Source: Trogon surrucura (taxonomy: Eukaryota; Chordata; Aves; Trogoniformes; Trogonidae). From it: a stretch of DNA of 64,000 bases. How positions within the stretch are numbered: position 1 is the first letter of the stretch; the number at the start of each line of letters is the position of its first letter. The stretch spans positions 1 to 64,000 of the forward strand of contig JAJGST010000005.1 of the NCBI GenBank assembly GCA_020746105.1. Direction: 5' to 3'. Positions 32,655 to 43,179 of this stretch are shown in pieces. Made by a program: the position numbers and the translations under genes. Under the pieces are notes generated by a model. It saw only the letters and a program-made list of their open reading frames with translations, was not told the origin of the DNA and ran no database searches.

Positions 32655-35600
32655 GTGAGTGAAATGGGAGTCTTTTGAACCACGGGCCATTCTGTTTTCT
32701 CAGTTTGAAGTTCCATGTAAGAGGGCCACGACTTGGAACCCATGTTGTTCCTAATGGTGGCAGCTGAACATGGGGACAAGAGCTCTTTGGGGGCAGGGGT
32801 GGAAAACCCCAACAAAATTTCTGAAAGCCTCATTGGTGTCCACTAGTTCTGCAAGTAGCTCCAGGCAGAGTCCTAATAACATTAATATTCTTAAATGTGT
32901 AAAATAGCTACTTTCTGAATGAGTCTTGCCTTCCAGATACTCCAGCAGTCAGCCGTGCCTCACGAACTATTTTTGTGTGAAACTTGGCAAGCGTGATGAT
33001 AGGGGGAATCTGCGCAACACATCACTGTTGTTGTAGGCAGCAGAAAAGCAGGGCACGTGTGCAAGTTGTGTTGTTTTCTGGGAATCCAGAAGTGGGAGAA
33101 GACTGGGTTTGAAGCCTCTGTCTTGGGCTGAGGAACATCAGCCTGGTCTGTATGAACTCCCCTTTTCTTGGTGTGTGCAGCATTACCACAGTTATGATCA
33201 CCAGTGGAACTGTCCAAATACTTGCAGTGAAGGCTGACCAAAAGTGAAAACCTGGTTCATTTAGAGAATTCTGTGTTCTGTAGGTAATTCTGTGATGGTG
33301 CCTTGTTCTCTGTCTGCTTTCCTTTTGTCCACACAAGGGTGTGGAAGAAGAGGGATGAATTGTGAGCTGGCTTCCTCCTCCCTTTCTCTTCTTAGGTCTT
33401 GTTATCCTGCTTGGCTGAAGCTTGTGTTTTTTGGAAGAGGATCTAACTGAGACCTGAAGTGTTTTCTGCTTCTGCAGATGTAGGAGTAGTTTTCTGACCT
33501 CTTGTTGTTTGAGGCAAATGCTGGCCCACGTGTGCAGGTGTCTGTGGAGTAATCTTGTGGCTGCAGGTGAACACGATCTTGTTGATGCTACTTCAGGTGA
33601 GGTGAGGCTAGAACTAACCAGCTGTTTTTAATATAATGGGAAAGCTGTGGTGCTTATTTTAGCACAATCTGGAGGAGCTGACAGAGTTGCAGATGCCATG
33701 GTCATACACAGCTAATGCTATTACCTACTCCTGAAAGCATTTTTAATGACTTTTGAAGTGAGAACACATTGGAGATTGCTGAGCTTTTCAGTGCTGGTGA
33801 GCAGTTGTATTGCAGCTGTACCCATGGACTTTTTCCTGCTATTAGAGTAGGTCTTTCTGTATCTTAAAGTAAAGAAGCCTGTCCATCTAGAAAACAAAGG
33901 CTGCATAAAACTAAAAAAAGATGACGTGACTTCTCCGAAGTTCGTTTTGGAGGCCTGTGGGATGTGGAGATGTGCAGAGTATCATGCGGTTTGACTGGGA
34001 GACTCTGTGTTCTAGCCTAAACTATGTTTATATTCTAACTACTCAGATTGTGTATAACGTGCTAAAATTCACAGGTCTTGTATTACTTGGGCTGCTGAAG
34101 GTGACAAGGTGTGGATTTACGTTGTGATTGCTGTTACACTTCACATGAGCAAAATGTCAGCAGCTAATATGTGGATGTTGAATCATGACAGTGGTGAATT
34201 TTTATTCTTGTAGCTGCTCTCGCATTATTTCTGTTGGTAATAAGTACAATGCAAAAAAATGCTGGAAGGCAGCAGCTGTGCTGAAACACTTCTCTGCTGC
34301 TTGAAGCTTTTGTTCTACTGTACATTCAGGGGAAAATATCCACAGTCACATCTGTTTTTTGATGTCCTTGTTGTCAGTAAGCCATGTGGAGTACTGAACT
34401 TCTCAAAGGTTAGACTGCTGAAATGCTTCCACGTTTCAGCTGATCAGTACAATTAAAAAAAAAAAACCATATTAATGTGACTGTTAGTGCATCTGTTTCA
34501 ACCTTTATTTCCCTTAAATGTTAACTCCAATGTGAAGGTATCAAGAGTGTGTAAGAACAGTCTTTCTGAGCTGAAATACTGAGAAATTTGAATTTAAGTC
34601 TTCTTGCTGGTGAGAACTTCTGCTCTGTGTACTGGGAACTAACAAAGGGCAGCTGATGTGAACTAAATGAGGCTCTGGAGAGACAAGTGAAGCCTCAGGT
34701 GTGCTGAAATTGGTGATGACTTGATAATGCCATGCCCAAGTCCTGATGTGTTCTTCAAGTTAAATGCTGCTTCTTGAAGTGGCAAACTGAAGAGGTCTAA
34801 AAAGGGAGGGCAGGGGAAATAATCCCCTGTGTGTTTGACAAGCCAGAACAGCGACTGATGGGCAATGTGGAGAGTTCTTCACTGTTTACTTCCAACACTG
34901 TGTACAGTGGGGGAAAAAAATGACAGATTAGTAAGTCATGGAGTGGCTGTTCAGGAAGAGTGATGAGGAGGAAATAGAGAAAGGAACCAAGAAAAAAAAT
35001 CAAGTGAAGCAGGTGCAATCACTCAGCTGCTGGAGTAAGACTCTCTAGCAGAAGGGGAGAAGAGCACCTGGGCTGGCAATAGTTCCTGTAGATACTCAAC
35101 TGGAGATTAAGGGGGTTTAGTACTACACACAATTTTTGCACTGACTGTTCAGAAAAATTGTGTGAACAATACAAAAGCTTTAAGATCCCTATTTTTAAAT
35201 GGGAGTGATATGCTGGAGGGTATCGGAAGATTTCGGTTAGGCACAGGTTTGTGTTATATGGAAGTTTAACAGAAGATTGTTGAGAAGTTGCTGTGTGGAA
35301 CTGCTGGAACGGAAGTGTCCCAAAAGGTCGTGTTGGGAAGGAACCAACCTGGCTGCCATGATACCTCTGCGTGTTCTTTACTGACAAATTTGGAGAACAT
35401 ATCTTAGTTTGTAGAGGAAAGTGTTTCTTCCACACTGCTCCTTCTCCACCCTTTGGTTTGAAGTTGTGTTCAGAATGAATTCAGAAGAAAACCAGTCAAG
35501 CCTGGAGTAGATTGATGTTAAGGTAGATTTTGGCAAGATTAGAAGTATTTGTTGTAGTGGCCTTTGTAGCAAGTAAAGGCTTCTGAGGAGTGAAGTTAGG

Positions 35601-35808
35601 GAGTTCTGAATGGCAGCTGACAAGGGGTCTGTCTTTTCTTCTGTTGTGGTTTGTTTTTGTTTTTTTTTTGTAGCAGCAAAGGTGTTTGAAAACATTTGGA
35701 ATTTGAAAGCAGCCGAGTATAATTTTTGTCTTTGTTTTGCTCTTCTGTGACTAAAGCCCCTCTGATTTGGGCAGGTCTCCTCATGGATGTGACTAGCCAC
35801 AAGCAATT

Positions 35809-36770
35809 GGGACCAGTATTAGTCAATATATTCATCGATGACTTGCGTGAGGGACTAGAGAGTTCTATCAGCAAGTTTGCTGATGACACCAAGCTGGGAG
35901 GAGTGGCTGACACACCAGAAGGCTGTGCTGCCATCCAGCGAGACCTGGACAGGCTGGAGGGTTGGGCGGGGAAAAATTGAATGAAATATAACAAGGGTAA
36001 ATGTAGAGTCTTGCATCTGGGTAGGAACAACCCCAGGTTCCAGTATAAGTTGGGGAATGACTTATTAGAGAGCAGCGCAGGGGAAAGGGACCTGGGAGTC
36101 TTGGTGGACAGCAGGATGGCCATGAGCCAGCAGTGTGCCCTTGTGGCCAGGAAGGCCAATGGCATCCTGGGGTGTATTAGAAGGGGGGTGGTTAGTAGGT
36201 CGAGAGAGGTTCTCCTTCCCCTCTACTCTGCCCTGGTGAGACCCCGTCTGGAATCTTGTGTCCAGTTCTGGGCCCCTCAGTTCAAGAGAGACAGGGAACT
36301 GCTGGAGAGAGTCCAGCACAGGGCAACTGGGATGATTAAGGGAGTGGAGCATCTCCCTTATGAGGAAAGGCTGAGGGAGCTGGGGCTCTTTAGTTTGGAG
36401 AAGAGGAGACTGAGGGGAGACCTCATGAATGTTTACAAATATATCAAGGGTGAGTGTCACGAGGATGGAGCCAGGCTCTTCTCGGTGACAACCACTGATA
36501 GGACAAGGGGTAATGGGCTGAAACCGGAACATAAGAGGTTCCGCTTAAACTCGAGAAGAAACTTCTTCTCGGTGAGGGTGACGGAGCCCTGGAACAGGCT
36601 GCCCAGAGAGGTTGTGGAGTCTCCTTCTCTGGAGACATTCAAGACCTGCCTGGACACGTTCCTGTGTGGCATAGTCTAGGCACTCCTGCTCTGGCAGGGG
36701 GATTGGACTGGATGATCTTTCGAGGTCCCTTCCAATCCCTAACATTCTATGATTCTATGATTCTATGATT
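35809..36770 (+). mobile_element. CR1 insertion, left arm only
   Basis: A 962-bp 5'-truncated CR1 ends in ATTCTATG-type octamers. The right arm has the empty site (plus-strand equivalent tagccacgagcaattagctgg at 48269-48290), so this is an insertion into one arm. The frame encodes the end of reverse transcriptase with an intact FADD box but is split by TGA at 35978-35980. It is closely similar to the CR1 at 1612-3190. Only 2-3 bp (att) could be target duplication. Confidence 0.93.
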
Positions 36771-36989
36771 AGCTGGTGTGTGTTTTGGTCAATATTTCTG
36801 ATACTTTGATTTAAGGGGGAAGTGGGGGAGCAGTGGACATCAACACCCCTGGCTTTTGGTGCACGACTTGCCCGGCTGCACAAGGGGACCCTAGAGATCA
36901 AGGATCGTAACACCGTCCCTTCCCTTTTTCATGTCAGAGGGAATGGTGGGAAGGGAGGAAACATTCTTGTCCTAGAAGTAGTTCTGTGA

Positions 36990-37180
36990 ATGTAAGCTTT
37001 CTTTATTTTAACCACAATGTGTTAAGGGAATGCCTTGTCCACTTTGGCAATGAGGAATGAGCCTGTCCCACAGGGCTGGGTAGGACACATGTACTGTAAC
37101 GCGCCAGTCCTCGCACTTGTTGTCCTTCAGATACACCGCAGGCAGCCACGTCTCATCTGTCGGGTTCCTTCCTGACAACA
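36990..37180 (-). CDS. Unrecognised frame, left arm (mirror of 47869-48039)
   Basis: The minus strand encodes NPTDETWLPAVYLKDNKCED, then WRVTVHVSYPALWDRL, over about 57 codons. The right-arm copy keeps the frame with two or three amino acid changes. Composition looks protein-like, but no clear splice sites were found and no family is recognised. Confidence 0.3.
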
Positions 37181-37878
37181 TGCCAATAATGGACTTGTTT
37201 TCTGAAGCTCTGCAATTTGTATACCTTTATTTCAGTCCTTGTTATTATATACTACTTTATGCTGGGCACTCCTTCTGTACAGCAGGGGTAGCTTATATTT
37301 TGTGATGGTGGTGGATGAAATGCCACGTGTAGATGAATAACTACAGTGGGTGTTTTTTTTCTTTTGAGTTAAATACCAGCTTTTGAAGTTAAATATTAGC
37401 TTTTTCTTGGATACACGGTTATTCCCAAAGATGTCTTTACTCTTCGGTGGGAAATGTGAGAGGTGACTTCAGAAAACTTTTTTTCTTTCTTGAAAGCTTT
37501 TTGACAAATCAGGGTCTCGGGAATTCCCTTGTCACTGGGTTTTGTGCGTCACTGGTAGAAAAATGTCTGGCAGCTGTGCCAAGAAAACAGCAAATTCAGG
37601 TGATAGTTTAAAGATCTTTGTTCATGGTAGGAACTGTTTTTGACTGGATGAAGTTAAGGAAGGACATGGTAACTTTGTGTTTGAGCCTAAATGACATGAA
37701 AGGACTAGGGTCTTTATTTTTAGCAAGTCTTGAAGTATATGTAAATATTTTGGTATCCTCTGGATTGTCTTAATCTGCTGTGTGTTTGTTTGAAAATTAC
37801 ATGGTTCAAACTGTATTCAAATTAATCTACTTTGACACTCAGGGTTTTATGTATAACAGTAAGATTTTGATTTTACAG

Positions 37879-37922
37879 AAGTGTCTTTATACCTTGAATC
37901 TCCAGCTTTCTGAATATTCCCA
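37879..37922 (+). other. Possible 44-nt exon (left arm)
   Basis: The stretch is framed by gattttacag| and CCCA|gtgagtcg and open in one frame (KCLYTLNLQLSEYS). The right-arm counterpart (about 47125-47168) is identical including both splice signals. It is in the orientation of the MACROD2-like exons. Support rests only on splice signals. Confidence 0.3.
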
Positions 37923-38097
37923 GTGAGTCGACATAAGATTATAGAGACAAAGCATCTGGATGAGCCACTTGGTTCTTCGTGCCGAAAAGAAAATGTGTGG
38001 TGATACTGAGCTCTGTTAATGAACTAACGACAGGTACTACTGGGTCCTTCAGAGCATTGCCGTGTGGCCCTGTGTGGTGTGAGTGTCTGTCCTGCAG

Positions 38098-38187
38098 GAA
38101 CCGGGCGTCGAGGTGACCGTCATCAAACAGCCTTCGGAGAGTAGTGCTGCTGCTGAGCCGCAGTCAAATTCTGCCAGGCATCTACAG
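38098..38187 (+). CDS. Possible 90-nt exon (left arm)
   Basis: Acceptor gagtgtctgtcctgcag| and donor CTACAG|gtgagaaa frame exactly 30 codons in phase 0 (EPGVEVTVIKQPSESSAAAE and on). The right-arm copy (46860-46949, minus) keeps both splice sites and the frame with one Pro to Leu change. Same orientation as the MACROD2-like exon 2, but I do not recognise it as part of MACROD2. Confidence 0.45.
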
Positions 38188-38227
38188 GTGAGAAATAGCA
38201 GCTCTCTGATCCACTCGTTTTCAGTGA

Positions 38228-38248
38228 GTTACACACACACACACACAA
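38228..38248. repeat. (CA)n microsatellite, left arm
   Basis: A run of about eight CA dinucleotides. The mirrored tract is at about 46799-46816 as (TG)n. Confidence 0.9.
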
Positions 38249-38961
38249 ATTATGTTCTGCTAGAACATTAAGATAAGAGTTGCTTGACAGTCCTGAAGCT
38301 CTGTCTGCAGTAGCTGCATGAAACCAGTACACTGTGAGACCGTCTCCACACCAAAACACCCCATCTGTGAGCTTGTGTTACCTTTTTTCTTACAGTGTCT
38401 TTAACAGCTGTCTTTGGAACAAATTTCTAGCTGACTGATGAGGATGAAAGGAAATGGAGATGTCTTAGCTCTGTGTGATGCTTGCTGTGTGTCAGTCAGA
38501 AAATTCAGCTTTTGCTCCTGAAACCCTTTGGTTGAGTCCCCAGTACAGCAGTTTTTCTGCTGAGCTTGCATAAACTGCAGTAGTTTGTGTGCCCCAGTTC
38601 AGATCTCCTGCTGTCAGCTGTGGCCTTGAATGGGGAGCCCAGCTTGGCTTGAACTCAGGCTGTAATTGGTTTTGTCGCTCATTTTCGCGTCCTGGCATGC
38701 CACTCGGTTACTTGTGCTAAATGTTTTATCACAGCTTTTCTTAAAGACCAGTGTGTTTAAGGTTAGAAAGCCGTGTCGTTCAGATGCACGTGGAGATCAC
38801 TGCTTCTTGATTGCTGTGTGTAATAGCTGGGAGAGCTCCACCAAAAAGCTGATGTCTGTGGCTTCCTTGAGTTGTGTGAAGATCCTGGTAATGAAGTATT
38901 TTGATTCCTTAAGAAATGACATGCTTTTTATAGAAGTGGATATTGATGTTTGCTTATTTCT

Positions 38962-39461
38962 NNNNNNNNNNNNNNNNNNNNNNNNNNNNNNNNNNNNNNN
39001 NNNNNNNNNNNNNNNNNNNNNNNNNNNNNNNNNNNNNNNNNNNNNNNNNNNNNNNNNNNNNNNNNNNNNNNNNNNNNNNNNNNNNNNNNNNNNNNNNNNN
39101 NNNNNNNNNNNNNNNNNNNNNNNNNNNNNNNNNNNNNNNNNNNNNNNNNNNNNNNNNNNNNNNNNNNNNNNNNNNNNNNNNNNNNNNNNNNNNNNNNNNN
39201 NNNNNNNNNNNNNNNNNNNNNNNNNNNNNNNNNNNNNNNNNNNNNNNNNNNNNNNNNNNNNNNNNNNNNNNNNNNNNNNNNNNNNNNNNNNNNNNNNNNN
39301 NNNNNNNNNNNNNNNNNNNNNNNNNNNNNNNNNNNNNNNNNNNNNNNNNNNNNNNNNNNNNNNNNNNNNNNNNNNNNNNNNNNNNNNNNNNNNNNNNNNN
39401 NNNNNNNNNNNNNNNNNNNNNNNNNNNNNNNNNNNNNNNNNNNNNNNNNNNNNNNNNNNNN
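38962..39461. other. Assembly gap of exactly 500 N
   Basis: A round-number gap, probably a placeholder of unknown true size. It separates the left palindrome arm from the transmembrane-protein gene, and hides both the inner palindrome junction and the 3' end of that gene. Confidence 0.99.
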
Positions 39462-39715
39462 CGGGACGGGTGGGACGCGCAGTTGGGGGTGGGGGTCTGG
39501 GGGGCCCGAGGGGCCGTGCCGGGCTGGAGTCCTCGGCGCCGGGATGGTTCCTCGCCGGGGACGGGGCGCGGGGCCGTGGGGAGCGTGGGTGCTCGGGGTC
39601 CCCGGGCGGGAGGGGCGGATGCCGGGCCCAGATCTCGGGGTCCCAGTCACGTCGGCTCCAGTTGTCACGGTGGGAGCTGCGGCCCCTGCTGCCGTACTCA
39701 GCTCCCGCCCTGGCC
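39462..39715 (-). CDS. TM-protein gene, exon 8 (cytoplasmic tail, runs into gap)
   Basis: Minus strand: acceptor cccttctttccgcag| then a frame in the phase-2 register left by exon 7. It encodes QARAGAEYGSRGRSSHRD, then NWSRRDWDPEIW and a long Arg/Pro-rich tail, open for 84 codons to the gap edge. No stop is seen, so the C-terminus is missing. A second frame is also open here because of the GC bias, but only this one matches exon 7. Confidence 0.6.
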
Positions 39716-39895
39716 CTGCGGAAAGAAGGGTCTGCTGAGCCCCTGGCGGGGTTTGAGCCTCACCCTGGCCGAGCCTCAGCTGCAGGGGGCACATGGGGAC
39801 TCTCCTGCCCGGCACGGCCCAGAGCTGGCAAGGCTCACCACCACGGGCTGAGCTGTGGGGGGGGAGCAGTGGAGGGAGCAGAAATCAGGACTCAC

Positions 39896-40040
39896 TGTTT
39901 TTTCTTTCTCCGCCACCAGACAAAGACAACGAGCGCCGCAACCACAGCAGGGACGACGATCATAAGCGTCGCTGTGGTGACCATGCAGCGCCTCCGCACG
40001 TCTCCAGGGCAGAGAACATCCGTGTCCTCGCTGGCTGGAT
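39896..40040 (-). CDS. TM-protein gene, exon 7 (transmembrane segment)
   Basis: This 145-nt minus-strand exon runs from gctcctccag| to AAACA|gtgagtcc (phase 1 in, phase 2 out). It encodes a short acidic juxtamembrane part with two Cys, then MVTTATLMIVVPAVVAALVV and FVWWRRKKK. That is a hydrophobic helix of about 21 residues followed by a basic stop-transfer cluster, typical of a type I membrane protein. If the donor were not used, a stop would follow directly after RRKKKQ, giving a very short tail. Confidence 0.75.
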
Positions 40041-40089
40041 CTGGAGGAGCAATTTGGAGGGTTAGTCTGTCCTGCGTGTGACCAGTGAC

Positions 40090-40131
40090 CTTGCAGCACG
40101 CTGGCTATGTCTTCTACAGGCTCCGACAGCA
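40090..40131 (-). CDS. TM-protein gene, exon 6 (juxtamembrane)
   Basis: A 42-nt minus-strand exon, phase 1-1, lies between ctgctttctcacag| and CAAG|gtcactgg. It encodes 14 residues, VLSEPVEDIASVLQ. Length is a multiple of three and the phase agrees with exons 5 and 7. The donor is weaker than the others. Confidence 0.55.
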
Positions 40132-40346
40132 CTGTGAGAAAGCAGAGGTGACAGAGAAAGCCTCAGCATGGCTCAGGCACAGAGCATGTCCAGGAGGACG
40201 CGGAGGTTCCCTCTAAGCCCGTGCCCAGTCTGGGAGTCAGGGCATGGCTCTGGAGCCAGCAAGAGCTGGCACCGGGGCAAGGACCTGCTGACAGACACAG
40301 CGCGGTCCTGATGGGTGGCACCTCGTGGCCACGGGACGGCAATTAC

Positions 40347-40445
40347 CTGGCAGGCCAGCCCTTGGCATCCCCTGTAATTCATCGGCCGAGACGGGCAGGG
40401 AGGCTCTTCCATCTCCTCTATCTGCCTCGGTGTCTCGGCCCGGCT
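40347..40445 (-). CDS. TM-protein gene, exon 5
   Basis: A 99-nt minus-strand exon, phase 1-1, lies between a long pyrimidine tract ctctctttctccag| and CCAG|gtaattgcc. It encodes 33 hydrophilic residues (PGRDTEADRGDGRASLPVSA, then DELQGMPRAGLP). There are no Cys, so it is probably an unstructured extracellular stalk. Confidence 0.65.
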
Positions 40446-41349
40446 CTGGAGAAAGAGAGGGGGACAGTCACACCAGGTGGAAGTGTTCCCCACAAGGGAG
40501 GTGGCATCTTCGGGAGGCAGCACTTGTCACAGGCAGGGACAAGGTTTAGAGCAAATGCCGGGGAGTCTGGGGCTGCTCCTGGAAGCAGCCCAGTGGCAAG
40601 CAGTGCCACATGTGAGCTGAACACCAGCTCAACGCAGCCCGGGCCTCAGATCTGCCTCCCAGCGTCTGCCCAGCCCACCTCTGCGCCATCCCAGTAAAAC
40701 TGGGGCAGCAGCAGCTGCCCCTGGCCCTCAGCTTGACCCACACCTGACAGCAGAGACTCTGCAGCATCTCTGGGGCTTGCCAGCGCCCGCAAGGCATGAA
40801 ACCCAGGCGGCTGGCATCTGGCAGCCCTCTCGCAGCTCCTCGGGCATCAGCTCCTCAGCAGGTGCCTCGCGCACTCAGGGGCTGAGCGTCCCCAGTTCCT
40901 GCCCGCTGGATACCGACTGCCCAGGACAGCTCTGACCAGGACTGCAGTCACTGTCCCTGGGACTCAGCATGAACCACAACTGGCAGCAGAGACTCTGGAC
41001 CATCTCTGCAGCTCAACAGTGCCTGCCAGGCACAAAGCTGTCACCACAGGGAGCCTTGGATCGATCACTTGCTGCTGTGTGGGCTACAGCTTGGCCATAC
41101 GGGCACCTAAAACCTCAGCTTCCCAGGGCTTCTGGTTAAGAGTGAGGAGCACCCACCGTCTCCAGCATTCTCCAGATCCCTCAGGATTTGCTTAAGGACT
41201 CCTGATACTCGCTGGGAAGATTTACCTCTTCCAAGTCCATAGTTTACTCTTTGAGGACCTTTGCAGAAAGTATAAAGTTAGATTATGCCAGAGAAAACAG
41301 TGGAAACAAGCGCTGGTCTGTGAACTGGGTCCAGAGATGGAGTACTCAC

Positions 41350-41421
41350 GCCTGGGACGCCAGGTGAGCTCCGGTGCAGGATCCAGCCGAGAAGCCGCAA
41401 AAGCCCTCCCTGGCTCCACAC
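41350..41421 (-). CDS. TM-protein gene, exon 4 (72-nt repeat exon)
   Basis: Exactly 72 nt, phase 1-1, between tgtttggtcgcag| and AGGC|gtgagtac. The 24 residues (GVEPGRAFAASRLDPAPELT and on) resemble exon 3, sharing ASRL at the same place. A possible extra 33-nt exon (RPQRVNYGLGR) lies between this and exon 5 near 41225-41260. Confidence 0.65.
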
Positions 41422-41625
41422 CTGCGACCAAACACCCATGAGAAGTTTCCGTTCTGCACTGCCGTGAGGCACACTGTCATCAGTGACTGACAGAACACAG
41501 GAGGGGATCAAGGAACAACGTGGCACACGCGGTGCAGGTCTCTGTTCTCACAACCGCGAGAGAGGCCTCGCTCGCATTTGGGCTTTGAGCTGGCAGCGCT
41601 CAAAGGAACTGAAAACAGGACGTAC

Positions 41626-41697
41626 CCACGGCATCTCCCTGAGCGTCAGCCCAAGCACCCAGCCGGGAAGCTGGATATCCCTCACCGCCTGGAACAT
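41626..41697 (-). CDS. TM-protein gene, exon 3 (72-nt repeat exon)
   Basis: Exactly 72 nt, phase 1-1, between ctgtttctttacag| and CGTGG|gtacgtcc. The 24 residues (DVPGGEGYPASRLGAWADAQ and on) share the VP..xG.P start and the QGD end with exon 2, and the ASRL block with exon 4. The three exons appear to be duplicates of one cassette. Confidence 0.7.
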
Positions 41698-42144
41698 CTG
41701 TAAAGAAACAGAAGAGAGAAGCTCCCAGGAAATAGTTCAACAGACTTCTGCAGATGTGACAAGCAGTGAATGCAGCTTGAGCGCAGGAGTGCTCCACGGC
41801 ACTCGTCTGTCCCTTCTGCTCAGGAGCGCTGTGCCCGCCATCACGGGGTGCCTGCACCGTGCCGGTCTGAAACCAAGCACGCGGGGAGCTGTTGGGAGAA
41901 AGGGCTCCCTGGAGCTCACACCAGCTCCAAACTCAAGCCCAGGGGAAGCAGTGTGTGTGTCAGGAGGCTGCTGGCAAAGACAGTTTTGCAAGGCAGAGCT
42001 TTGCCACAGGGCAGGTCGCTGAGCTGGACCCATTCGCTCTCTGCTCTTCTGCTCTTGGCCGAGCGCTGACCGAGCAAACGGGAAGTTCAGTTTCCTGTGA
42101 GCAGCCTCTTAAACCCTAAATGCTCTCTCCTTCAAGTGACGTAC

Positions 42145-42216
42145 CTGCGGGATCGCCCTGAGGCTCCGGGACAAGATCCGGCTGAGCAGTCGGGGCACCA
42201 TCGGTGAGAGGCACAG
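42145..42216 (-). CDS. TM-protein gene, exon 2 (72-nt repeat exon)
   Basis: Exactly 72 nt, phase 1-1, between gcttggttacag| and CGCAG|gtacgtca. It encodes AVPLTDGAPTAQPDLVPEPQ and QGDPA. It follows the signal-peptide exon in matching phase. Low-complexity, Pro-rich, no Cys. Confidence 0.7.
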
Positions 42217-42907
42217 CTGTAACCAAGCACATTTCCATCAGATGTTGGGATCCCCTTTTTCCCCAGTGTCCTGCGGGGACTGGAGCTGGGGCAGGCAATG
42301 CCGTGGCACCCAGTCGCGGGTGGCGATTTCCAAAGCTGCAGAGGGCCCTGGGTGACAGGCGGCTGGCAGCTGGCAGCTCTCGAAAGCTGTTTGTGGGCCC
42401 CATGCAAAGACCACATGGGCCAGCGTAGGGCTCCTCGGGGGTTTCCTACTGGGCACAAAACAAGCCCACGGGAAAGCACGGCTGAGAAATAAGGATCCCT
42501 CACGTGGAAGAGCCTGGGCCAGGGAGAAGCTGCCCCAGAGCTGCTGCGAGAAGCCGGCTCTTGCCTGGCCCCTGCGGTGCCGCTCTGGCCCTGCCCCGCG
42601 GGCTGGGGGAACACTGCCGTGGGGCAGGGTGACACAGGGCCAGCTCCAGGGACGGGTTCTGCCCCCGCACTGCATGTCCTGGCCCCACCGCTCCCCTGGA
42701 AAGTGTCCCCACAGCAGTTACAGCCTCCTGCCCACAGGACACCCGCCTCCTGCTGCCCGTGGAGCTGGCTGTGGCTCACCCAGCCCAGCCCAGCCCAGCC
42801 CCGCTGCTCTCCTGGCCCTGCCCCACGGCACCCCCAGCCCTGCCACCAGCCCAGGGTCCCGAACCACACTGCCAGGGCTGGGGGCTGGCCCTCCCCTGCC
42901 CACCTAC

Positions 42908-43016
42908 CTGGTCCCGGCACTCGCCATGGAGCAGCCTCAACCTCCTGGGGCTGCAGGGCCACCAGGAGGAAGATGAGGAGGCACGTGGGGACCACAGCCC
43001 CCCGTGCCAGCACCAT
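42908..43016 (-). CDS. TM-protein gene, exon 1 (signal peptide)
   Basis: ATG at 43016 opens 36 codons on the minus strand with a classic signal peptide: a short basic n-region, hydrophobic core TCLLIFLLVALQ, and a likely cleavage after EVEA. The donor CCAG|gtaggtggg is strong and leaves phase 1. GC-rich upstream sequence contains CAGCAG-type repeats and a CRE. Together with exons 2-8 this predicts a small type I membrane protein. I do not recognise the family. Confidence 0.75.
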
Positions 43017-43019
43017 ATC

Positions 43020-43095
43020 GCCGCTACCGACGCTGCTGCTGCCAACGCTGCTGCTGCTGCCAATGCTGCCGCTGCTGGCGCTGCCACCGCTGGCA
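43020..43095. repeat. Imperfect CTG/CAG trinucleotide tract
   Basis: Runs of gctgctgctg interrupted by ccaacg and ccaatg. On the minus strand this is a CAG-type repeat directly upstream of the ATG at 43016, probably in the 5' untranslated region. Confidence 0.7.
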
Positions 43096-43141
43096 CTGCT
43101 GGAGCGAAGGCCCCGGGACCTGGCTTATGACGGGGGCTCCG

Positions 43142-43149
43142 TGACGTCA
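43142..43149 (-). promoter_or_regulatory. CRE (TGACGTCA)
   Basis: A perfect palindromic cAMP-response element lies about 125 bp upstream of the predicted ATG of the TM-protein gene, followed by a second half-site-like cacgtcac. A promoter role is inferred from position. Confidence 0.5.
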
Positions 43150-43179
43150 CAGTCACACGTCACAACGGCAGTTTGACGC

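Larger units (their letters stand above)
25197..38961 (+). repeat. Left arm of large inverted duplication
   Basis: This interval reappears in reverse complement at 46083-58565. Matching landmarks in mirrored order include the CR1 relic at the outer edge, the VKYS..EFPEMVHFVKW frame, the CpG-rich MACROD2-like promoter, exon 2, the (CA)n tract and the 90-nt exon. Sampled stretches differ by a few percent. The left arm uniquely carries a CR1 at 35809-36770 and a 736-bp segment (27501-28236). It lacks about 500 bp that hold exon 1. Its inner end is truncated by the N gap. Confidence 0.96.

Noticed and set aside
28827-38700. Dozens of 60-110-codon frames along the arms
   Set aside because: Most are not conserved in frame between the arms and lack splice signals. 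They are treated as chance frames.
38666-40081. Long frames crossing 38962-39461
   Set aside because: They span the run of N and have no meaning across it.
42238-42500. Possible extra exon of the transmembrane-protein gene after ttttgtgcccag
   Set aside because: A good acceptor exists near 42455, but no GT donor lies at a suitable distance and the frame has no repeat-exon features.
42132-43016. A 294-codon single-exon reading of the signal-peptide frame
   Set aside because: A strong donor follows the 36th codon and matching phase-1 exons lie downstream. The read-through part is intronic.
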